From: Siphonobacter sp048595215
Lineage (GTDB): Bacteria > Bacteroidota > Bacteroidia > Cytophagales > Spirosomataceae
Direction of reading: 5' to 3'
Length of the DNA: 33,899 nucleotides
Assembly: GCF_048595215.1 (NCBI RefSeq)
Contig: NZ_JBMDWJ010000376.1
Coordinates: forward strand, 1-33,899
The notes under the pieces are model-generated. The model worked only from the letters and a program-made list of their open reading frames with translations. It was not told the DNA's origin and did no database searches. Positions 15,452 through 23,099 of this stretch are shown in pieces (positions within the stretch are counted from its first letter, which is position 1; every line of letters starts with the position of its first letter). Position numbers and translations under genes: made by a program.

Positions 15452-16618
15452 ATGGAAGAAACCAAAGTCGTTATCATCGGAGCTGGTGTCTGCGGACTGA
15501 CGCTAGCCGCGTTTTTACAGAAGGCCAAAATACCTTTTGTCATAGTAGAAAGGCGTGATCGTGCCTATATTGAGACGCGGCAACGTGCTGGCGTAGTTGA
15601 TTCCCGAGCCGTGCGGATGTTTGAAGAATGGGGGTTAGCGGACCAATTACTCAGCGGTCCGGCTGCGTACGCTATTGAGTATCGCCTCAATGGCTTGCCC
15701 CGGGTGTTTAGCGGCATCGGCGACGACGGTGCTCAAAGTCTGTTTTGTACGCAGCAGATGCTGGTTAATAATTTACTACGAGATCTAGTGGATGTAACGG
15801 CAGCAGACGTTCGGTTTGAGGCCGTTGACGTCACCATTCGGAACGAAAAAAAGGAACGTCCCCAGGTTTCGTATACTGATCAAAGTGGTCAGCATCAAAT
15901 TGTTTGTGACTATATTGCGGGGTGTGATGCCGATCGAGGAGTCAGCCGATCATCGATTCCTGAAGAACTATTAACTAAGTATAGTTATGAGTATGGGTAC
16001 GCCTGGTTAGCCGCTCTGGCTGAAGCCCCAGTAACAGGTTATCCCATTATGGCAATCAGTGAACATGGATTTGCCGCTCAACTTCCGCGTGGTCCGCAAC
16101 GGAGTCGGTATTATTTGCAATGTGCTTTAAGTGATCAGGCAGCAGATTGGCCGAATGAGCGTATTTGGGATGAAATTAGGCGTAGAGTAGGGGATGATTC
16201 CATTGAAAACGCTCCCATACACCAGATCGAATTTGTTCCCTTTCGGTCTGTCGTTTACTCACCTATGCAGTATAATAATCTTTTCCTGGCCGGTGATGCC
16301 GCACACCTTGTTCCTCCGGTAAGTGCCAAGGGAATGAATCTAGGGCTTTACGATGTGGATATACTGGCCCATGCCCTAATCAGTGCGATTAAGGACCACG
16401 ATACAACCGCGTTGGAACATTATTCTACTACCTGTTTGGCCCATGTATGGAATTATCAGGATTTTGCACTATGGATGGCTGACACCATGCATGATGCAGG
16501 TGATCCTTCGCAGTACGGAGCATTTCGTCAGATGGTTGCCCGTGCTCGTTTAGATAATCTGTTTCATTCACCTACTGCAGCTCGTCTGCATATGGAATAT
16601 CAGGGCGGTACTAACTAA
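15452..16618 (+). CDS. PobA-like FAD aromatic hydroxylase
   Basis: A 388-residue protein that aligns along its length with p-hydroxybenzoate 3-hydroxylase. It has the FAD motif IIGAGVCGLTLA (9-20), QRAGVVDSRAV with the conserved FAD-binding Arg, CDYIAGCDADRGVSRSSIPE and G281-DAAHLVPPVSAKGMNL. Residues equivalent to PobA Arg214, Arg220, Tyr222 and the VPP proline are kept. The equivalents of Tyr201 and Ser212, which contact the 4-OH and carboxylate, are Met200 and Leu211. It is therefore probably a hydroxylase of a different acidic aromatic substrate (inferred). The following AraC gene, 42 bases away, parallels pobA-pobR gene pairs. Confidence 0.9.
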   Translation: MEETKVVIIGAGVCGLTLAAFLQKAKIPFVIVERRDRAYIETRQRAGVVDSRAVRMFEEWGLADQLLSGPAAYAIEYRLNGLPRVFSGIGDDGAQSLFCTQQMLVNNLLRDLVDVTAADVRFEAVDVTIRNEKKERPQVSYTDQSGQHQIVCDYIAGCDADRGVSRSSIPEELLTKYSYEYGYAWLAALAEAPVTGYPIMAISEHGFAAQLPRGPQRSRYYLQCALSDQAADWPNERIWDEIRRRVGDDSIENAPIHQIEFVPFRSVVYSPMQYNNLFLAGDAAHLVPPVSAKGMNLGLYDVDILAHALISAIKDHDTTALEHYSTTCLAHVWNYQDFALWMADTMHDAGDPSQYGAFRQMVARARLDNLFHSPTAARLHMEYQGGTN

Positions 16619-16660
16619 GTCTGCCAACATCATCGTTTTTTTAGGAGCTTTGGTCTGCCT

Positions 16661-17551
16661 ATGATTAAAAGAACAAAAATACCAGTTCACCAGATGCATG
16701 ACTGGTTTTCAGGCGTCTATATACAGTCAATGGATGCCCCAAAGCTTCACCATCCCCAGTACGAGATGTCGCAACCACACCGGCATGACTATTATTACTG
16801 TATAGTACTCGATAAAGGGCAGATGGAGCTAGAAGTCGATTTTGAAAAGGTTAAGTTGAGCGATCACCATATTTTTGTTTCTTATCCAGGTCAGATCCAT
16901 CATATCGTATCCGCCCAGGTAGAGCGTGGTTGGTTTCTGGCATTTGATCCTGCCATACTTGACGTAAATCTGAGAAGCATCCTCGATCAATGTCTAGCCG
17001 AAATCATTTTGATACCGGTAGCGTCACAGCAATTTGCACACTTCTATTCTTTGATAGGCCATCTCTATTCAATCTATAAGGAACCGGCACCGTTATTTCA
17101 AGAGCAAGTTATTCAGGGAATGCTCAGTTCACTTCTTTATCTATTCGCTTCCGTCTACTTACAGCAAGAAAGGTCGAGGCTACGCACGCATTCTACCCGT
17201 AGTATTGAGATTACTAAGATTTTCCGGCAGATGCTTCGAAACAACTTCCGTACCCTGAAAAGCACCTCACAGTATGCGGCTGAAATGTTCATTTCAGCCA
17301 ACCACTTGAATGATACGGTCAAATCCGTGACCGGCTTCCCGGTCACTTACCATATTCAGCAAGAATTAATGCGGGAAGCCCGACGCTTATTATATTATTC
17401 TGACCACACCATACTCGCAGTAGCAGATGAGCTGGGTTTCAATGATATAAAGTATTTTACTCGTTTATTCAGCAAAATAATCGGCGTTGCCCCGAGCACA
17501 TTCAAGAAAGTAAAGAGCGACCTAAATAAAGTTCGTTTCAAGTCGATATAA
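16661..17551 (+). CDS. AraC-family regulator, PobR-like context
   Basis: A 296-residue protein with an N-terminal cupin-like sensor (QPHRHDYYYCIVLDKGQMEL, then HHIFVSYPGQIHHI) and a C-terminal AraC/XylS DNA-binding domain: STSQYAAEMFISANHLNDTV, LLYYSDHTILAVADELGFND and IKYFTRLFSKIIGVAPSTFK. It lies 42 bases downstream of the PobA-like hydroxylase on the same strand. By analogy with AraC-type PobR proteins it probably activates that gene when the aromatic substrate is present (inferred). No separate promoter is obvious, so it may be cotranscribed. The 263 bases after it hold no gene I can support. Confidence 0.9.
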   Translation: MIKRTKIPVHQMHDWFSGVYIQSMDAPKLHHPQYEMSQPHRHDYYYCIVLDKGQMELEVDFEKVKLSDHHIFVSYPGQIHHIVSAQVERGWFLAFDPAILDVNLRSILDQCLAEIILIPVASQQFAHFYSLIGHLYSIYKEPAPLFQEQVIQGMLSSLLYLFASVYLQQERSRLRTHSTRSIEITKIFRQMLRNNFRTLKSTSQYAAEMFISANHLNDTVKSVTGFPVTYHIQQELMREARRLLYYSDHTILAVADELGFNDIKYFTRLFSKIIGVAPSTFKKVKSDLNKVRFKSI

Positions 17552-17814
17552 AACCTTAAGATCCGGATAGCTATACTAGTTGCCTCAGGTTACCTTACCG
17601 GCTTTCACCTTCGCAACAATTATACTCCGATAGATGGAACGTTAAAGTTCGTTTAATAAATTTGGTGAGCAGGAATGGGGCAGCGGTAAAACAAGAGTTT
17701 AGCTATTCACAGTACTGGGCTAAAATTGACTTGTTTACAAACTGTTTAGGAAAGTTTACTTTTCATGACAGTCGTATAAAAGATGTCATAAAAAAGGCTT
17801 CAAAAGGCTACGTT

Positions 17815-19185
17815 TTACTTTTCCTTTTTCCAGTCTACATCTTTTTTATTGCGATAGTAACTGGCCATGGAAGTAACGGCCTCCTTGGTATCTTTTTCAA
17901 AGCTAAAACTTAATTCAGCTTCCTTAATAAAGAAAAGGCCGTCGCTTCTGGGGTGCAATTGAACCTTTGGTAAACGAGATTTGGGATTAGTCGCTCGGAT
18001 GTATAACTTATTTTCTTCCCGGGTGATCACCATCTGATAGGATTTTTTGTACGTATAGGTTCCTACGTACGCTTGCAACTGGGGAATTGTCAACACATAC
18101 GGTTTTCGCCCGAATACTTGACCGATAACATCATTAGTAAGCACCGTCCAATCCATATCCGTCTCATATCCATTAAATAGCGTCGTTACGAAAAGATCCG
18201 CTTGGGGCAAATACACGGCATTGGTTTGAAAGCCATCCGTGGAGCCGGCGTGCTCAATGGTAGTTTGCCCGTCCAGTTCTTTCCTATACCAACCATAGCC
18301 ATACGGAGAGTCCGTTCCATTGGTAAGCTTGAAGGAAGCCCAGGCTTTTTTAAGTAAGGTATCACTGATGAGTTTTCCTTCCAGCAAAGCCTGATGCCAG
18401 GTGAGTAGATCTGTTGCCGAAGAAAGTAACCCTCCGGCGGCATACAACGTGGAGACTTCCTGTAGGCTAGCTTGTTCTGTTTTTCCGTCTGCTTTGGTGT
18501 AACCCGTAGGCATGGGGCTTACCGGGCGGTTGGGGTTAATGTATGAGGTATGAGTAAGGTTCGCTTTAGACAAAACATGCTCGTAAAGGTACTCCTCGTA
18601 GGGTTGTCCCGTAATGACTTCAATGAGGTACCCTAATAAATAGTAATTGGAATTACTGTATTCAAACTGGCTTCCGGGTACAAAGCTCAGCGGTTCATCT
18701 TTAAAGTAATCGACCCCCTGGGCGGGCGTATAGGTAGGTCGTTGCTGGGTAGGATTATTGATTTCAAAGTAGTTTTTAAGGCCAGAAGTGTTCGTAAGCA
18801 GGTGCTCAATGGTAAGGGTGTACCCTTTGCTGGGGAAGTTTTTAATGTAAGTTTGAATCGAGTCCTGAAGGGAGAGTTTGCCCGCTTCTGCGAGCTGAAG
18901 TATGGCAATGGCGGTAAACTGTTTGGTAATGGAGCCGATCCGAAAGATCATATCGGGTTGCATGGGCATATTCTTTTCCAAATCCGCTTTTCCAAACGCT
19001 TTATGATAAAGGATATTTCCCTGCTTAGCGATCAGCAATACGCCGCCGGGGGCAATGTCAGGCAGACGTTGGGAAAAAAGCGAATCAATCTCAAGGCTAA
19101 GGTTACTGTCAAATGTTCTTTGAGCGTAAACGTCAAGGATAGGAAAGAGAAAAAGGAAGGTACAAATCCAGCGATTGAATGGCAT
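17815..19185 (-). CDS. Secreted serine hydrolase, class C beta-lactamase/DD-peptidase fold
   Basis: A 456-residue protein with a signal peptide (WICTFLFLFPILDVYAQ). Catalytic elements are S85-ITK88, Y176-SN and H312-AG. After the hydrolase domain comes a C-terminal beta domain (LQAYVGTYTYKKSYQMVITR, LYIRATN, DGLFFIKEAELSFSFEKD), the DUF3471-like lipocalin extension common in these proteins. It acts in the periplasm or at the surface on peptide or ester substrates; specificity cannot be read. It differs from the 1751-2920 hydrolase in length and in having this extension, so the two are not recent copies. Confidence 0.9.
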   Translation of the reverse strand: MPFNRWICTFLFLFPILDVYAQRTFDSNLSLEIDSLFSQRLPDIAPGGVLLIAKQGNILYHKAFGKADLEKNMPMQPDMIFRIGSITKQFTAIAILQLAEAGKLSLQDSIQTYIKNFPSKGYTLTIEHLLTNTSGLKNYFEINNPTQQRPTYTPAQGVDYFKDEPLSFVPGSQFEYSNSNYYLLGYLIEVITGQPYEEYLYEHVLSKANLTHTSYINPNRPVSPMPTGYTKADGKTEQASLQEVSTLYAAGGLLSSATDLLTWHQALLEGKLISDTLLKKAWASFKLTNGTDSPYGYGWYRKELDGQTTIEHAGSTDGFQTNAVYLPQADLFVTTLFNGYETDMDWTVLTNDVIGQVFGRKPYVLTIPQLQAYVGTYTYKKSYQMVITREENKLYIRATNPKSRLPKVQLHPRSDGLFFIKEAELSFSFEKDTKEAVTSMASYYRNKKDVDWKKEK

Positions 19186-19280
19186 CTTTCTGGTTTAGTT
19201 AGTTCTATAAGTACTAGTTACATGAAGTGTTGCAAAAAACAGAATATAGTCCCTTGCCTGTTTCACCTTAGTATGCTAAG

Positions 19281-19313
19281 CTTAGTTACTACTTAGTTAC
19301 TACTTAGTTACTA
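19281..19313. repeat. Three tandem copies of an 11-base repeat at the regulator's stop
   Basis: CTTAGTTACTA occurs three times head to tail without change (19281-19291, 19292-19302, 19303-19313). The copy nearest the gene contains the TAG stop of the minus-strand AlbA/HATPase gene. Because 11 is not a multiple of three, the array puts TAG/TAA stops in all three minus-strand frames. Confidence 0.85.
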
Positions 19314-20954
19314 CTGGTTCTCTCCTGCTAGCCAACGAGCCATAAGTTGTCCCCTCTCAGTAAGCCTATATCGCTGTAAAGGGCTGTTAGGCTTCGCTTT
19401 AATAACGGGGCTAATTACTTCTAATAGAATCAAGGGTTCTAAGTACCGTTCCGCATTTTTAGTTTGATTACTTAAGCCAATCTCTTCTAAAACCTCTTTT
19501 CTTTTCATGGGCGGCTTACTAACCATGGCTGAAATAATGGCAAGCGAAGAAGGTTCTAGGTTCTCTATGATTGACTGATAGGTTTTTATTTTTTCTTCAG
19601 TGAGTGCAATATCTTCATAAGCAAAAACCTGTTCTGATAAATACTGTAGTAGTTTACTTGGTTTCGCCGTATTAAAATCGAAGTAAGATCTTTCTTCTCT
19701 CTTGATGAATTCGGGGTGTATAGGAAAGGTGACTTCAAAGTACGTACGCTCCTCATCCATATCAAATTCAGCCACTGGGGAGCCGTTTTGCTTTAAGGTT
19801 TTCATGATCAAAGCTATACCCGTGGCATGGCCTTCCGTCAATCGTAAGGCTTTCAGGAAATCACCCAATCTGCGATTCCGATACCGTTTTGGTCTGGGGT
19901 GCCCAAGACGTAGGTCATCCAGCTTCACGGATCGATCAGGCCCTCCCGAATTAAAAAGTATGATTTTATCTGGATAGATGAATACCTTAATAGGTTCTCT
20001 CACCTGATAATCCCGGTGGAAAATGCAGTTAGCAATGGCTTCTTGTAATGCAATTAAGGGGTAATTGAAGACTCGGACTGATTCTGCCTGGGATTCGAGC
20101 TTGATCACTTTTTCTAAAAGGACCTGTGAAACCAGGTAATCGGTGAGTTGCCTGATCTGATGGTGAACGGGTCCAGTAAAGCGAGTTTCCGTGAAGTCTC
20201 GATCGGCGGGACCCTGCGTATACCGGACTACTTCAATATACGTATAAGTAAAGAAACGATCGGGCCGCTCCGAGAAAAGCATCAAGGAGACGTTACGAGG
20301 GAATTCTTGCTCAAGAGGTCCGGAAAGCAAAGCCATTTGCTGGAGTAAATCCCGCTTGGTGGTTTGTTCCAGGTTATCCAGGAGCCGGCTGTTCGTTTGC
20401 TGCAAGTACTCCCTGATCCAAAATAAAGAAATATCTTCTAAGCTGGCCTGCGTATTCGGGCGATCGTCGAAAGGTACCTGATTGGCTAAACTAATAAGCT
20501 CCTGCTGCTCGGACAGAGAAGCTTTGACGGAATTAGCATACTTGCGAATATAGTAGTGAAAGGTCTTCTGCTTATCGGTGATGACTTCCGGTACCTGGTG
20601 GGGCCGATTAGAGCTTCCCGGTACCCAGATTACCAATAGCTTTTTTTGATCTACGTCTTCAATGAAAAGCCTGGGGTAGTATTCGGGCCGAATGAGTTGA
20701 TTGAATCCGATCATTTCTCGTTGAATCTTATCCAACAGCTCCAAAGGCAGTCCCTTCACCGGACGCTGAGCAATGCCGTCCTTTTCCTCAATCCCCACGA
20801 TGATGTACCCGCCTCCAAGGTTATCAAAATCATTAGCAAAGGCACAGATACTACGGTAAATGGCATTCGGATTCCAGCCTTCTTTAAACTCAATACGGTC
20901 TGACTCGACCGAAGTATGATTAATAAGACTTTCTAAATCAATGGGTAAGCTCAT
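19311..20954 (-). CDS. AlbA_2/Schlafen-type domain plus HATPase regulator
   Basis: A 547-residue cytoplasmic protein. Residues 1-150 form an AlbA_2 (Schlafen-like) domain with SDRIEFKEGW (18-27) and LGGGYIIVGIEEKDG (46-60). A RecG-C-terminal-like HATPase_c_4 domain follows, with ALQEAIANCIFHRDY (302-316, N-box E305/N309) and FNSGGPD (334-340). The last 130 residues hold a winged-helix region (KPPMKRKEVLEEIGLSNQTK). This architecture is annotated as putative transcriptional regulator or ATP-binding protein. It is widespread and sometimes sits next to restriction or mobile genes, but no such partner is here. The actual function is unknown. The gene appears monocistronic. Confidence 0.88.
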   Translation of the reverse strand: MSLPIDLESLINHTSVESDRIEFKEGWNPNAIYRSICAFANDFDNLGGGYIIVGIEEKDGIAQRPVKGLPLELLDKIQREMIGFNQLIRPEYYPRLFIEDVDQKKLLVIWVPGSSNRPHQVPEVITDKQKTFHYYIRKYANSVKASLSEQQELISLANQVPFDDRPNTQASLEDISLFWIREYLQQTNSRLLDNLEQTTKRDLLQQMALLSGPLEQEFPRNVSLMLFSERPDRFFTYTYIEVVRYTQGPADRDFTETRFTGPVHHQIRQLTDYLVSQVLLEKVIKLESQAESVRVFNYPLIALQEAIANCIFHRDYQVREPIKVFIYPDKIILFNSGGPDRSVKLDDLRLGHPRPKRYRNRRLGDFLKALRLTEGHATGIALIMKTLKQNGSPVAEFDMDEERTYFEVTFPIHPEFIKREERSYFDFNTAKPSKLLQYLSEQVFAYEDIALTEEKIKTYQSIIENLEPSSLAIISAMVSKPPMKRKEVLEEIGLSNQTKNAERYLEPLILLEVISPVIKAKPNSPLQRYRLTERGQLMARWLAGENQ

Positions 20955-21370
20955 GGAGGTATTAAGAAATGAACTTGAAAATAAGCTCTTTTTCCAAGTT
21001 TTTTACCTTCATTTTGAAAATGAATGGATCTTCTGAAGATGCGGATGATAATGTCAGCATGCACATAACCAAGCATTGATTTGGCTTTCGTGTTAGGCAG
21101 GATCATTTCCCCCCGTTGATGGAGGAGTCCCCGCCCCCGGTTGCTCATTCCAATAAACGTAGCTCGCTTATTGGAATGAGCAACCGCACAAAACTCCGCT
21201 GTTGTGGAGAAGAATTTTCGACTAATTAGTATATAAACCGGTCCGGCTGAGGCTACTGATTTTTCAGATTGTCGTGAGCCGTCCACCGGTACTGCCCAGA
21301 AGAGGTCTTTCACATAGTCTCTGTACTTGATCTGCTTCCAATAAAAGGTAATCTTGATTGGTTGTGACTC
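20951..21370 (-). pseudogene. S41-family peptidase, C-terminal remnant
   Basis: The minus strand reads YRDYVKDLFWAVPVDGSRQS, then GPVYILISRKFFSTTAEFCA, VAHSNKRATFIG and GEMILPNTKAKSMLGYVHAD. This is the catalytic-serine and following region of secreted S41 peptidases, whose usual text is FSTTAEFCxxAHxNKRATFIGEETGGG...LPNTK. The GEETGGG stretch is replaced by MSNRGRG through a +1 change, and the frame is restored in a run of six Gs nearby. No N-terminal or PDZ part remains and no start is convincing. It reaches the AlbA/HATPase start, overlapping it by four bases. Confidence 0.6.
21138..21186. repeat. Perfect 19-base inverted repeat inside the S41 remnant
   Basis: The arms 21138-21156 and 21168-21186 are perfect reverse complements with an 11-base loop. 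On the minus strand the first-read arm (21168-21186) encodes the family-typical VAHSNK. The second-read arm contains the seven bases that replace the expected GEE codons. The hairpin therefore seems to have arisen within a coding sequence rather than as a terminator. Confidence 0.85.
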
Positions 21371-21608
21371 AGGAGGGGCGTATCATAACCAAGCCTGCCT
21401 ATAGCTCCAGTACTTACTTTCAGCAGGGTAAAGCAAAGGTAAAAACTGCTTGGATGCATTACACCATTGCTGAATACCATCGGCGACTCGACTGGGGGTT
21501 TAATCCAATCCTACACGTATGGATACGGATTGGAGCAGCCTTGGTTCTTTCCATAGGACGTTGGTGGTTGCTTATAGAACACGAAGCCAGCTCAGCTAAA
21601 TAAACCCT

Positions 21609-21806
21609 ATGCTCAATGCTCAGTCGGATCAGTATAATAGAAAAACTGGTGCTTTCGTCAAGAAGCTACTGGATTTTAGTTACAGCTGGGCTGAGATTGC
21701 AAGGCAGCTCAGTGCTAAGGGTTTTACTACCCATAATGGGGAAGCTTTCAAAACTTGCCGGTGCAACGAGTGGTTGAACGGCTTGAATAGGTATACGAAA
21801 ATATAA
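21609..21806 (+). CDS. Small protein with a recombinase-like helix-turn-helix
   Basis: A 65-residue frame from ATG 21609. Residues 17-50 (FVKKLLDFSYSWAEIARQLS, then AKGFTTHNGEAFK) resemble the small helix-turn-helix at the C-terminus of serine recombinases (IAxxLNxxGxxTxxGxxW). It could be a remnant of such a recombinase or an independent small DNA-binding protein. No catalytic domain is adjacent. A decayed recombinase core lies 6 kb away on the other strand. Confidence 0.4.
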   Translation: MLNAQSDQYNRKTGAFVKKLLDFSYSWAEIARQLSAKGFTTHNGEAFKTCRCNEWLNGLNRYTKI

Positions 21807-22113
21807 GTTCTGTAATGAAGTTCAATTTTAGGAAAGTGACCTTTCATTGATCTTAGCATAGTAATCTATCACCTTACAGGGCATATTTGTCCTATGATTA
21901 TCAGCTATTGTCCTAAAGGATTAGAACTTGTACGCTACAAAGCAGATCGTTCCAAGCTAAATCATAGTCTTGTCTCTAAGCTCCGATTATATGTAATGGA
22001 CTAATAGTAAGCCTGATTCTCAATTTAGAAAGGTTATTCTGATGCTTTGGTAGATAGGACGCTTAACTCGCTACCTCGGTTCTATAAATGTCCTACTAAC
22101 GTTGATAGATGTA
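21807..22113. other. Gene-free stretch before the AraC gene
   Basis: About 300 bases with stops in all frames and no clear promoter box, terminator or repeat. It probably contains the AraC promoter, but I cannot place it. Confidence 0.4.
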
Positions 22114-23046
22114 ATGATTGATCTTCCTTTGACTACTCTCGATTCAAGCTCTGAAAATCCTGACTGGCTAAACCAGAGTCAGCGTTACAATCACTCGATT
22201 ATTCAGATGCTCCGTTATGACAGCCGCCTGTTTGCTCTTTCCTGTACCGGGCGAGTAACCCATGAAACTCGGTTGTTTGAGCCCGCTACGGTTCTCTTGC
22301 ACGTGACTCAGGGAGAAATGCAGTTGCACCTGGATACGCAAGTGCACCTCATTAGGGCGGGGGAATATGGTTTACTGCGAAAATTTACTTCGGCCCGCAC
22401 GGTGGCAAGCGTTGGCCCATCAGAAGCCTATCCCGTGGTATATGGTTTCATCTTGCATGATGAATTCATTCATCGATTCGCGAAGCCCTATCCCAAAGTG
22501 CCTTCCGTTTCTTCCCCTTACGTAAGCCTGCCAGCGACTGCTTTGCTCGATGGATTCATGCAATCTATCCAAACGTATGTAGACCAAAAGCAATCCCTAA
22601 GTAGAACGTTGATAGACTTGAAAACCCAGGAGGCTTTATTTGCCTTAATTCAAATGGATTCCAACTTACAGTTTCTCCTCCATGAATATGCGGTTACTCA
22701 GCGAACGGATTTAAGTGCATTTATGCACCGGATGTATCTTTATAATCTGCCTCTGGCTGAGCTGGCCCGCCAGTCAGGCCGAAGTTTGTCTACCTTCAAT
22801 CGGGAGTTTCGTTTTCTATTCGGGCAACCCCCCCACCGCTGGCTCGTGAAACAGCGTTTGGATCATGCCTACCATTTACTACAGACGGGGCAAGTACGGC
22901 CAGCCGAGCTGTACTGGCAAGTCGGTTTTGAAGATTTGTCCCATTTTAGCAGAGCCTTTAAAAAGCAATTTCACCAGTTGCCTTCGCAGATTTCCATCCG
23001 TTCTGACACAAATCGACCAGTGCAGTTGACGCGATCAGGCAAGTAG
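22114..23046 (+). CDS. AraC-family transcriptional regulator
   Basis: The protein has 310 residues from the ATG at 22114; a TTG four codons upstream is in frame. The N-terminal half is a cupin-like sensor (LFEPATVLLHVTQGEMQLHL). The C-terminal half has the AraC DNA-binding pair: NLPLAELARQSGRSLSTFNR and ELYWQVGFEDLSHFSRAFKK, closing with QFHQLPSQ. It precedes the MDR oxidoreductase by 53 bases on the same strand and probably regulates it. The type is close to ExsA-N-domain regulators found beside single oxidoreductases in Bacteroidota. Confidence 0.9.
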   Translation: MIDLPLTTLDSSSENPDWLNQSQRYNHSIIQMLRYDSRLFALSCTGRVTHETRLFEPATVLLHVTQGEMQLHLDTQVHLIRAGEYGLLRKFTSARTVASVGPSEAYPVVYGFILHDEFIHRFAKPYPKVPSVSSPYVSLPATALLDGFMQSIQTYVDQKQSLSRTLIDLKTQEALFALIQMDSNLQFLLHEYAVTQRTDLSAFMHRMYLYNLPLAELARQSGRSLSTFNREFRFLFGQPPHRWLVKQRLDHAYHLLQTGQVRPAELYWQVGFEDLSHFSRAFKKQFHQLPSQISIRSDTNRPVQLTRSGK

Positions 23047-23064
23047 TACAGGCGGGATGGGGTC

Positions 23065-23072
23065 TACTTTTG
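23065..23072 (+). promoter_or_regulatory. -7 box of the MDR oxidoreductase
   Basis: TACTTTTG matches TAnnTTTG and lies 27 bases before the ATG at 23100, in the short gap after the AraC gene. This suggests the enzyme has its own regulated promoter. No clear -33 box is seen. Confidence 0.5.
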
Positions 23073-23099
23073 TGCCGTTAATCTAATGGATTTAAATGT

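Noticed and set aside
17662..17913. An 83-residue plus-strand frame
   Set aside because: It starts at a non-ATG codon and runs into the opposite strand of the well-supported serine hydrolase.
18742..19296. A 184-residue plus-strand frame
   Set aside because: It is antisense to the serine hydrolase, which has all catalytic motifs and a signal peptide.
20951..21313. A 120-residue intact protein on the minus strand
   Set aside because: Its text is the C-terminal part of an S41 peptidase with two compensating frame changes and no real start, so it is better called a remnant.
21358..21603. An 81-residue plus-strand frame with a hydrophobic segment
   Set aside because: It begins at TTG, has no recognisable family or promoter, and overlaps the end of the S41 remnant; it is probably chance.
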